Positions 1-5,568 of a stretch of 6,357 nt of DNA are shown here, piece by piece; position 1 is the stretch's first letter, and each line of letters begins with the position of its first letter. Position numbers and translations under genes: made by a program. This DNA is from JAOAFX01 sp049700315 (GTDB taxonomy: Bacteria; Hydrothermota; Tepidihabitantia; SM23-42; JAOAFX01), in NCBI GenBank assembly GCA_049700315.1, contig JBNAVN010000091.1:1-6357 (forward strand), written 5' to 3'. Under the pieces are notes generated by a model, which was given only the letters and a program-made list of their open reading frames with translations, did no database searches and had not been told where the DNA came from.

Positions 1-57
1 TTGACATACCAGATGGGCACAACCAAGACCACTGCCAAGGTGGTGATGGTGAGATAA
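1..57 (+). CDS. C-terminal fragment, probable T9SS/FlgD-like sorting-domain tail (partial)
   Basis: Only the last 18 codons and a TAA stop (55-57) are in the window. The readable tail, TYQMGTTKTTAKVVMVR, has a Tyr-rich strand, a short Gly/Thr turn and then a basic, hydrophobic end (AKVVMVR). This resembles the end of type A C-terminal sorting domains or FlgD-like Ig domains (pattern GxYxYxLxxGxxxxxKKxxxxR), which direct secreted proteins through the type IX system or cap secreted beta-rich proteins. That is pattern recognition on very little sequence. The body of the protein lies outside the window, so its function cannot be stated. Frame 3 is also open here (to 81) but reads less like protein. 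Confidence 0.4.
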   Translation: MTYQMGTTKTTAKVVMVR

Positions 58-104
58 GACACAAAAATCGGTTAAATCTTTAATGCGGGTAAAATTATCA
101 TTTC

Positions 105-134
105 TCATTGAAGTCAAAATATTGACTTCAATGA
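105..134 (+). terminator. Perfect 13-bp hairpin after the upstream gene; possible terminator or operator
   Basis: The arms TCATTGAAGTCAA (105-117) and TTGACTTCAATGA (122-134) are exact reverse complements around a 4-base loop, AATA. The element lies 47 bases after the upstream stop and is followed by AATTTTAG, a short T run, so it can act as a weak intrinsic terminator for the upstream gene. The right arm also holds TTGACT, which fits the -35 box of the next gene. The same palindrome could therefore be a regulator binding site, and the two roles cannot be separated from sequence. Confidence 0.55.
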
Positions 135-149
135 AATTTTAGATAAATT
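122..149 (+). promoter_or_regulatory. Putative promoter of the LpxH-like gene (leaderless arrangement)
   Basis: The -35 is TTGACT (122-127). After a 16-base spacer the -10 is TAAATT (144-149, 4 of 6 consensus bases). The start codon begins at 159, so transcription would start within a few bases of the ATG, and no Shine-Dalgarno sequence precedes it. The -35 is strong and the -10 is weak. The spacer length matches the other promoters in this window, which raises my trust in it. Confidence 0.4.
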
Positions 150-158
150 ATTTATGAT

Positions 159-851
159 ATGCATATATTTTTGAGTGATGCTCACATTAGAAGGGATGAT
201 AGTTATCGCGCAAAGTTATTGCTCAAATTTTTGAATGAATTAAAGCCGAACCTGAAAAATCTATTTATCCTTGGCGATTTATTTGAATTCTGGTTTGAAT
301 ATAATATTGCCCTTCCCAAGGACTATTTCAAGGTCCTTGCTACATTCTACAATCTACACGAGCAAGGAACCAAACTGCATTACATACTCGGCAATCACGA
401 AGTGATGATTGGTGATTTTCTCAAGAAACTGGGCTTCATTGTTTATCCTAACAAAGCAGAAATTGAGCTGGATGGCAAAAGACTTTTTCTTTCCCATGGC
501 AACAAAGTTGATCGCCGGCTCTGGACAGTATTGTGGGAAAATCTTTTGACCTCAACGATTAATCATAAATTATATAGTCTGGTCCATCCAGACATTGGCG
601 TATTTCTTGCTCAAGGCATTGCCCATCTTTCCCGACAACAGCCTCGCAGTCAACATCTGAGCAGAATGTTAGAAAAATATGCCCAGGAAAAACTAAGGGA
701 TTTTGATATCGTTATCCTTGCCCATTCACATATTCCATTATTCAAAAAGTATGAGAACAACAAATACTACATCAACACAGGTGATTGGGTTGATAACTTT
801 TCTTATGTAACATTAATAAATGGTCTTATCTCGTTAAACTATTATCAGTAG
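159..851 (+). CDS. LpxH-like metallophosphoesterase (putative UDP-2,3-diacylglucosamine hydrolase)
   Basis: This 230-residue calcineurin-like phosphoesterase carries all the metal-site blocks in order: LSDAH (D7, H9), GDLFEFW (D40), GNHE (N79, H80), SHG (H113), AHSH (H189, H191) and a final NTGDW (206-210). The spacing, the GDLFxFW block and the terminal GDW match the LpxH family, which cleaves UDP-2,3-diacylglucosamine to lipid X at the inner face of the inner membrane during lipid A synthesis. It departs from classical LpxH in having GNHE for GNRDF, HGN for HGD and AHSHIP for GHTHRP, so the exact substrate is uncertain. The length (about 240 in the family) is normal. ATG 159 is the first in-frame start after a stop at 144-146 and sits right before the first motif. 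There is no Shine-Dalgarno site. The gene converges with the lyase gene, with one base between the stops. Confidence 0.82.
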   Translation: MHIFLSDAHIRRDDSYRAKLLLKFLNELKPNLKNLFILGDLFEFWFEYNIALPKDYFKVLATFYNLHEQGTKLHYILGNHEVMIGDFLKKLGFIVYPNKAEIELDGKRLFLSHGNKVDRRLWTVLWENLLTSTINHKLYSLVHPDIGVFLAQGIAHLSRQQPRSQHLSRMLEKYAQEKLRDFDIVILAHSHIPLFKKYENNKYYINTGDWVDNFSYVTLINGLISLNYYQ

Positions 852-852
852 A

Positions 853-2376
853 TTATCCCAGACTACCAATTTCTTTTTCAACCTCTTCAAGTATCTCACA
901 GGATTTAACAAGTTCCTTCATTATATTGTGGTCTGGATATAATGGCCTATCCTCATCAAGATGTGGCACATATTTTCTGATTACCTTCCGTGCGACATTT
1001 ACGCCTTTCCCAGGATTGAATTCGCGAAAGTCTAATGCCTGTGCTGCTGCCATAAATTCAATTCCAAGAATTCCATAGGCATTGTCAATTATCTGCCCAT
1101 TTTTTATTGCCGTATTCATTCCCATTGATACAAAGTCTTCCTGGTCAGCTGCCGCAGGTATTGATTGTATAGAAGCGGGCATTGAAAGAATTCTTTGTTC
1201 AACAATCAGCATATCAGCTGAATATTGACTGAGCATAAAACCCGAGAACATACCAGGATTTTTTGTCAAAAACGCAGGCAGACCCACACTCAGATTGGAA
1301 TTTATCAATCGGTTCAATCTTCGTTCAGAAAGTACACACACCATAGTCAATCCCGCACCAACCATATCCATTGGTAATGACACAGGTGAACCCTGAAAAT
1401 TGGCACCGGTCAGAGTCAGATTATATTCAGACAAAAATATTGGATTATCACCAACACCATTAAGTTCAATCTCCACCTGTTCCTTTGCCCAGCGCACTGC
1501 GTCGTGTGCTGCACCGATAACCTGAGGTGATGAACGCATTGAATACGCATCCTGCACCTTGGTCTTGTATTTTCCTGTCATCAAATCACTGCCCTCAATA
1601 CACTTCATAATTGCCTTTGCAGAACGGACAGCACCTGGAAACCCTCTCACCTCATGGACACGAACATCATAGGGTTTAAGATTTGCAATCAATGCCTCCA
1701 GGGTCATTGCGCAAGCAATTTCTGACTGTTTCAGCCACCGGTTAATATCATACAGATGAAGCGCACTCATCGCCGTCAGAAGATTAGAACCATTTATCAC
1801 GGCCAGACCATCCCTTGCCTTTAAACCGGGGACTGGAATCCCTGCCCTTTCCATTGCCACCTTACCGGGCAGTCTTTCCCCTTGATAAAATGCCTCACCT
1901 TCGCCAAGCATTAAAAGGGCAATCTGGGACATAGGAGCAAGGTCACCACACGCACCAACCGAACCCTTCTGACACACAACCGGAATGACTCCTTTATTCA
2001 GCATCTCTAATAAAGTCAGGGTGATTTCTGGCCGGCAAGCAGAACGACCTTTGGCGTGCACATTTATTCTGCCTGCCATTGCCGCCCTTACATATTCAAT
2101 GGGTACAGGCTCACCGATGCCCGCAGCATGATTGTAAATCAAATATCTCTGAAATTGTTCTACTTGTTCATCAGAAAGAACCACCTCAGATAACTCACCA
2201 ATTCCGGTGTTTGTTCCATACATAATTTCTCTTGCCTTCAGTTTTTTCTCAAGCATTGCCCGACACTTCTTTATCTCCTCAAGAGACTCAGGAGCAAGTT
2301 CAACTTTTTCATTATGTCGGGCAATTGCAACAAGTTTTTCAACGGTCAGACTCTTGCCATCAAGCACAATCGTCAT
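853..2376 (-). CDS. hutH: Histidine ammonia-lyase family enzyme with Cys-type MIO triad
   Basis: The 507-residue product belongs to the MIO aromatic amino acid lyase family, in which histidine ammonia-lyase makes urocanate and ammonia from L-histidine in the cytoplasm. Visible blocks are YGTNTGIG (Y53), NHAAGIG (H83), GSVGACGDLAP (138-148), INGSN (N195), QDAYSMRSSPQ (Q275, Y278, R281), GANFQG (F327) and DQEDFVSMG (E413). Y53, H83 and N195 fall at the same numbers as the catalytic residues of the Pseudomonas putida enzyme, and E413 corresponds to its Glu414, which favours histidine over phenylalanine or tyrosine. The MIO triad is Ala142-Cys143-Gly144 instead of Ala-Ser-Gly. The family is certain; the substrate is probable. 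Ammonia-lyase of another amino acid or an aminomutase is the alternative. Full length; ATG is preceded by an AAGGAG site seven bases upstream. No hutU, hutI or hutG is nearby. Confidence 0.85.
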   Translation of the reverse strand: MTIVLDGKSLTVEKLVAIARHNEKVELAPESLEEIKKCRAMLEKKLKAREIMYGTNTGIGELSEVVLSDEQVEQFQRYLIYNHAAGIGEPVPIEYVRAAMAGRINVHAKGRSACRPEITLTLLEMLNKGVIPVVCQKGSVGACGDLAPMSQIALLMLGEGEAFYQGERLPGKVAMERAGIPVPGLKARDGLAVINGSNLLTAMSALHLYDINRWLKQSEIACAMTLEALIANLKPYDVRVHEVRGFPGAVRSAKAIMKCIEGSDLMTGKYKTKVQDAYSMRSSPQVIGAAHDAVRWAKEQVEIELNGVGDNPIFLSEYNLTLTGANFQGSPVSLPMDMVGAGLTMVCVLSERRLNRLINSNLSVGLPAFLTKNPGMFSGFMLSQYSADMLIVEQRILSMPASIQSIPAAADQEDFVSMGMNTAIKNGQIIDNAYGILGIEFMAAAQALDFREFNPGKGVNVARKVIRKYVPHLDEDRPLYPDHNIMKELVKSCEILEEVEKEIGSLG

Positions 2377-2383
2377 ATCAAAA

Positions 2384-2389
2384 CTCCTT
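2384..2389 (-). promoter_or_regulatory. Shine-Dalgarno site of the lyase gene
   Basis: AAGGAG on the minus strand, with seven bases before the ATG ending at 2376. It fixes the lyase start and contrasts with the divergent plus-strand gene, which has no such site. Confidence 0.8.
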
Positions 2390-2395
2390 TTTTGT

Positions 2396-2423
2396 ATTCT
2401 ATCCAGTTAAAGAGAAAAGTCAA
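2396..2423 (-). promoter_or_regulatory. Putative promoter of the lyase gene
   Basis: On the minus strand the -35 is TTGACT (2423-2418), the spacer is 16 bases and the -10 is TAGAAT (2401-2396). Transcription should start near 2389, giving a leader of about 13 bases that just includes the Shine-Dalgarno site. The -35 lies back to back with the -35 of the plus-strand gene at 2428. Confidence 0.65.
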
Positions 2424-2427
2424 TGTA

Positions 2428-2455
2428 TTGACAGAAAATTGAATTAGCATATACT
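2428..2455 (+). promoter_or_regulatory. Putative promoter of the membrane glycosyltransferase gene (leaderless arrangement)
   Basis: Consensus -35 TTGACA (2428-2433), a 16-base spacer, then -10 TATACT (2450-2455). Only five bases (AATCT) separate the -10 from the GTG start at 2461, so the predicted first transcribed base is at or one base beside the G of the start codon. Confidence 0.65.
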
Positions 2456-2460
2456 AATCT

Positions 2461-3837
2461 GTGTTCAGAGAAAGAACTATTGTGGTCATTGGAGTTATCT
2501 TATTCACATTTTTATTTTTTTACTTTTATCCTATTAATATCGGCATCGTTGATGAGACTGCTTATCTATCAATGACTTATGCATTTCAGAATGGAAAGCT
2601 CTATTACGATAGTGCTGGCATTGAATCAGCTCCTGCCTCAATGATTACCAATGGTCATCTTGTTTCCAGGTATCCACCAGGTAACAGTATTTTGCTTCTA
2701 CCTTTTTCAGTAGTCCACTGGAAATGGATATTCCTCAGGGGTTATATATTGATGATTATAGGACTTATTATCTTCATACTGATACTCAGCCATTATCGCC
2801 TTCCTCTGTACTACGCTTTGCTATTTTTATTTCATCCTTCTCTTTTGTTATATAGCCGAACCATTATGAGCGATTTACCCAGCACAATTTTCAGTCTTTT
2901 GGGATTACTATTTCTTATGAAAAGAAGAATTTTTCTGTCTAGTATTTTATTTGGACTTTCCATTGCGATTCGCTACCCAATTGTGCTTGTTCCTGCTTCT
3001 TCAGGGTTGATTTTTCTCTACCGAAGGCAAATCAAAGCATTGATCAGACTATTGGTCGGAGTTCTTATCGGAATTGTCCCCCTGCTTTTATATAATATTA
3101 TTTGCTTCAAGACATTCACCGGACCAGTAAAGGCTAATATCGTCGGTTTTTCATTAGCAAATTTGCCAGCAATGTTCATTCAATTCTTCGTTTCTATGAA
3201 TATTCTATATCCACTGTTATTTATCACTGCATTCAAAACCAAAATAAAAGAAAAATGGTTTTTTATTTTACCTGCCTTGCTATTTTTGCTATTTTTTTCG
3301 CTCCAGTATTTTATGGACACCGGGAAAAACTTTCTTGAAACCATAATTCTCGGGCAAAGATATATGTTGCCGGTAGTCCCTTTTTTGCTGATTCCTTATA
3401 TTGAAGTTCTGAACCAAATAAGACTTAACAAAATTGTATTAATCTTTTGTTTGGGACTGATTGTTCTCGGCGCCTGCCTCCACAACAAACACGAACAGTA
3501 TCTTAAACAACAATCCGCTTATCAAAATAAATTGTATCAATACACACAAGGTGCTGAGACTATTGTGTGTAATAAAGATGTTTATGAATTGATAAATCCC
3601 TTTATCAAATCAATCAAGTGGATTTCGTTTGAATCTGAAGGCAAATTGCTGCAGTTTAGTATTTCAGAAGATAATCAGTCAGTATACCTTGCCTGTCTCG
3701 CCCGTGAAGAGTATGTCAGAAAAATATTTGTTGATTTATTGAATAAATTTCCCGCAAGACAGGAGATATATAGTGAAAACATACCTTATTATTTTTCAAT
3801 CTGGCAACTAAAAGAACAATTGAAGCAAGATTTATAA
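2461..3837 (+). CDS. GT-C type integral membrane glycosyltransferase (GT39/ArnT-like)
   Basis: This 458-residue protein has a first membrane segment (about 6-25), an outside loop with the acidic pair D31-E32, then roughly eight to ten more hydrophobic segments to about 340, and a soluble C-terminal part (340-458). The DE pair after the first segment, SRYPPGNSILLLP (69-81), YSRTIMSDLP (131-140) and GQRYMLPVVP (298-307) are typical of GT-C fold enzymes of the PMT/ArnT/GT39 type. These move a sugar from a polyprenyl-phosphate donor to a lipid, glycan or protein on the outer face of the inner membrane. Donor and acceptor cannot be read from the sequence. The GTG start follows directly after an in-frame TAA (2455-2457), so no earlier start is possible. 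A second GTG at 2482 is an alternative. There is no Shine-Dalgarno site at either. It converges with the Spy-like gene. Confidence 0.75.
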   Translation: MFRERTIVVIGVILFTFLFFYFYPINIGIVDETAYLSMTYAFQNGKLYYDSAGIESAPASMITNGHLVSRYPPGNSILLLPFSVVHWKWIFLRGYILMIIGLIIFILILSHYRLPLYYALLFLFHPSLLLYSRTIMSDLPSTIFSLLGLLFLMKRRIFLSSILFGLSIAIRYPIVLVPASSGLIFLYRRQIKALIRLLVGVLIGIVPLLLYNIICFKTFTGPVKANIVGFSLANLPAMFIQFFVSMNILYPLLFITAFKTKIKEKWFFILPALLFLLFFSLQYFMDTGKNFLETIILGQRYMLPVVPFLLIPYIEVLNQIRLNKIVLIFCLGLIVLGACLHNKHEQYLKQQSAYQNKLYQYTQGAETIVCNKDVYELINPFIKSIKWISFESEGKLLQFSISEDNQSVYLACLAREEYVRKIFVDLLNKFPARQEIYSENIPYYFSIWQLKEQLKQDL

Positions 3838-3867
3838 TGCAAAAATGCGATCATTGCGAGCAAGCAG

Positions 3868-3895
3868 AAAAAAAGGGGCTGATTTAGCAGCCCCT
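3868..3895 (-). terminator. Intrinsic terminator of the three-gene minus-strand unit
   Basis: Read on the minus strand, the stem AGGGGCTG/CAGCCCCT (8 perfect base pairs, 6-base loop) runs straight into seven T residues (3874-3868, the first pairing at the stem base). It begins six bases after the TGA stop of the Spy-like gene. On the plus strand no T run follows the stem, so it should not work well for the converging membrane glycosyltransferase gene. Confidence 0.9.
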
Positions 3896-3901
3896 GAGTA
3901 A

Positions 3902-4351
3902 TCAGTCCTTTTGTTCTCGTTCTATCTCAATCTTCTTGATCATCTTGTGCGTGGGCATTTTTAGTTCTTCTCTTTGTTCCGGCGTAAGGATTGAATGAAT
4001 CTTTATTTTCTGTTCAATCTGTGCCTTTTTTATCTGCCATTCAAGTTGATGGATATCCTGGGCAATCTTCAAAATTCTATCTTTATCAGGGTTGTCATTT
4101 CTCATTTCTTTATGAAGGTCAATTTGCTTGAGCTCAATCTGTCCTTTGATTGGTATTATGATCTTCTGGGTCTCAATCCTTATGTCCTCAATTTTAGTCT
4201 TCTGCTCGGGAGTTAGATTATCTAAAAATTCGGGTGGACAGACTTCACCCGGCCCATCTTTTTGTTTGTGCATAGGACACATATCTTGCTGAGCATAGAC
4301 CAGCACACTTGATAAGAGCATTATTGATAATCCAAGTGCAAGGTATCTCAT
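3902..4351 (-). CDS. Periplasmic Spy/CpxP-like LTXXQ protein
   Basis: This protein of 149 residues starts with a Sec signal peptide (1-20) with a probable cut after VYA (20). The mature part carries two LTPEQ motifs (46-50 and 122-126), the hallmark of the Spy/CpxP (LTXXQ) and metal-resistance-associated families. Between them lies a charged, helix-forming stretch (about 50-120) likely to form the antiparallel helical cradle. In E. coli Spy is an ATP-independent periplasmic chaperone and CpxP a stress-sensor partner. A short Cys-containing lead, CPMHK (C25) and VCPPE (C38), could bind a metal or form a disulfide. I chose ATG 4351 over the upstream ATG at 4378 because it has AAGGAGG just upstream and the signal peptide starts there. 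It is the last gene of the unit, 37 bases after the GT4 gene and just before a terminator. Confidence 0.78.
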   Translation of the reverse strand: MRYLALGLSIMLLSSVLVYAQQDMCPMHKQKDGPGEVCPPEFLDNLTPEQKTKIEDIRIETQKIIIPIKGQIELKQIDLHKEMRNDNPDKDRILKIAQDIHQLEWQIKKAQIEQKIKIHSILTPEQREELKMPTHKMIKKIEIEREQKD

Positions 4352-4355
4352 GAAA

Positions 4356-4362
4356 CCTCCTT
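4356..4362 (-). promoter_or_regulatory. Shine-Dalgarno site that sets the start of the Spy-like gene
   Basis: AAGGAGG on the minus strand, four bases before the ATG ending at 4351. It lies inside the longer reading frame that could start at 4378 and decides for the shorter protein with a clean signal peptide. Confidence 0.8.
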
Positions 4363-4388
4363 CTGTTATGTTAGACATTATGCAAACA

Positions 4389-5513
4389 CTAATGGTTTAA
4401 TGCATTCAATTTTTGCTGGTAGAATTCTTCAATCATCTTTGCAACACTAAACCAGGAATAATCTTTTACAAATTTCTTGCCATTGCGTATCAAAGTCTGT
4501 CTCAAATTCTCATTTTTGAGCACATCTATGGTCTTCTGAGCAATGTCTTCAGGATTATGCGGATCAAAGAAAATGCCATTGTAACCATCTATTATTACCC
4601 GGTCATAACCCGGTATCTTTGATGCAATTACTGGCTTTCCAACAGCCATCGCCTCTAAGAGCACAATCCCGAACGATTCACCACCTAAGGCAGGCGAACA
4701 ATACAAATCACAGGATGCATAGTAACGAGGAATTTCTGATTGTTCTGCAAAACCTCTAAACACGACAACATCTGAAAGATTCTTATTCCTTACCAGCTTG
4801 CGGCAGTCATCTTCAAGCGGTCCTTTGCCAACGACAATTAGCAACAAATCTTTTATTTGTCTGCGAACAATCGGCAAGGCATTCAGTAATTCAACCAGAC
4901 CCTTGCGTCTATCAAGTCTGCCCAGGTATAAAATCTTATTCTTCCTATCTTTAAATTCATCAAGCTCTGGAACTTCAGGATTGAATCTCTCTAAATCTAC
5001 ACCATTTGGTATTATTGTATATTCGCCTGGTATGTATGGCAAAAATGTATCACGTGGCGTTTCTGATACTGCAATCAAGCCGTGAAGTTTTTGAGTGTAT
5101 TTACTAAATAATTTTCTAAAAAGATATGAACCAAAACGGTAATATTTGAATCCTGTTGAATGAAAAGTCGTAACATTCAACGATTTAGAGTAGTGCAAGG
5201 CGAAGAAAGAAATGCTCGGTGGGAAAGGTCCCATTGTATGAACAATATCAAAATTCTCCTTTTCTAAAAATGCCTTGACCTTGCGCGGAATATCCCATCC
5301 CACAGATAATGTAGCAAAGGATTTATTCATTGGAATATAAAAAACCCTGCCAACACGAATCACATCTTTCTCAGGTACCTCATCTTTATAATGGGTGGTG
5401 AGGATTTTGACATTATGCCCAAAACAGCTCAAGTATTTTGCAAGATAATATGTATACTCAGAAACTCCTGAGGGATAAGGATAATATGGGTCAGAAACCA
5501 GGCATATTTTCAT
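4389..5513 (-). CDS. Family 4 glycosyltransferase, PimA-like
   Basis: The 374-residue product is a GT-B fold, retaining GT4 glycosyltransferase. The N-terminal domain opens with MKICLVSDPYYPYPSGVSEYT, with the Gly-rich donor loop (G16) and a partner His (H118, in FHSTG). The C-terminal domain has GRLDRRKG (R199, K204), which binds the donor diphosphate, and GGESFGIVLLEAM, with the EX7E pair E279 and E287. The GGESFGIVLLEAM and IPGYDRVI blocks closely resemble PimA-type mannosyltransferases that use GDP-mannose and phosphatidylinositol, but PimA-like enzymes in diderm bacteria act on varied lipids or glycans, so the substrate is open. Full length. No Shine-Dalgarno site precedes the ATG (AACAAAATTTCC). 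It follows the cyclophilin gene by 55 bases and precedes the Spy-like gene by 37, so all three are probably one transcript. Confidence 0.88.
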   Translation of the reverse strand: MKICLVSDPYYPYPSGVSEYTYYLAKYLSCFGHNVKILTTHYKDEVPEKDVIRVGRVFYIPMNKSFATLSVGWDIPRKVKAFLEKENFDIVHTMGPFPPSISFFALHYSKSLNVTTFHSTGFKYYRFGSYLFRKLFSKYTQKLHGLIAVSETPRDTFLPYIPGEYTIIPNGVDLERFNPEVPELDEFKDRKNKILYLGRLDRRKGLVELLNALPIVRRQIKDLLLIVVGKGPLEDDCRKLVRNKNLSDVVVFRGFAEQSEIPRYYASCDLYCSPALGGESFGIVLLEAMAVGKPVIASKIPGYDRVIIDGYNGIFFDPHNPEDIAQKTIDVLKNENLRQTLIRNGKKFVKDYSWFSVAKMIEEFYQQKLNALNH

Positions 5514-5568
5514 GGAAATTTTGTTTTGCGGTTCAACAACTATGTCTTCAGAGAATAGTCAATGTACT

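Noticed and set aside
1..75. Minus-strand hydrophobic frame (TITTLAVVLVVPIWYV) at the window's left edge
   Set aside because: It has no start codon with a ribosome binding site, and the plus-strand frame gives a more protein-like tail ending at a proper stop.
2207..2447. Two overlapping plus-strand open frames of 67 and 71 codons across the lyase start
   Set aside because: They are antisense to the well-supported lyase gene, have low-complexity Ser/Phe-rich products and no ribosome binding site.
3838..3901. Terminator hairpin as a terminator for the plus-strand glycosyltransferase gene
   Set aside because: The stem is followed by GAGTAATCAG on the plus strand with no T run; the T run is only on the minus strand.
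4352..4378. Longer Spy-like protein from the ATG at 4378
   Set aside because: It puts nine polar residues before the signal peptide, and the AAGGAGG site points to the ATG at 4351.
4798..5085. Plus-strand Ser-rich open frame of 95 codons inside the GT4 gene
   Set aside because: It is antisense to conserved donor-binding motifs of the GT4 enzyme and has no ribosome binding site.
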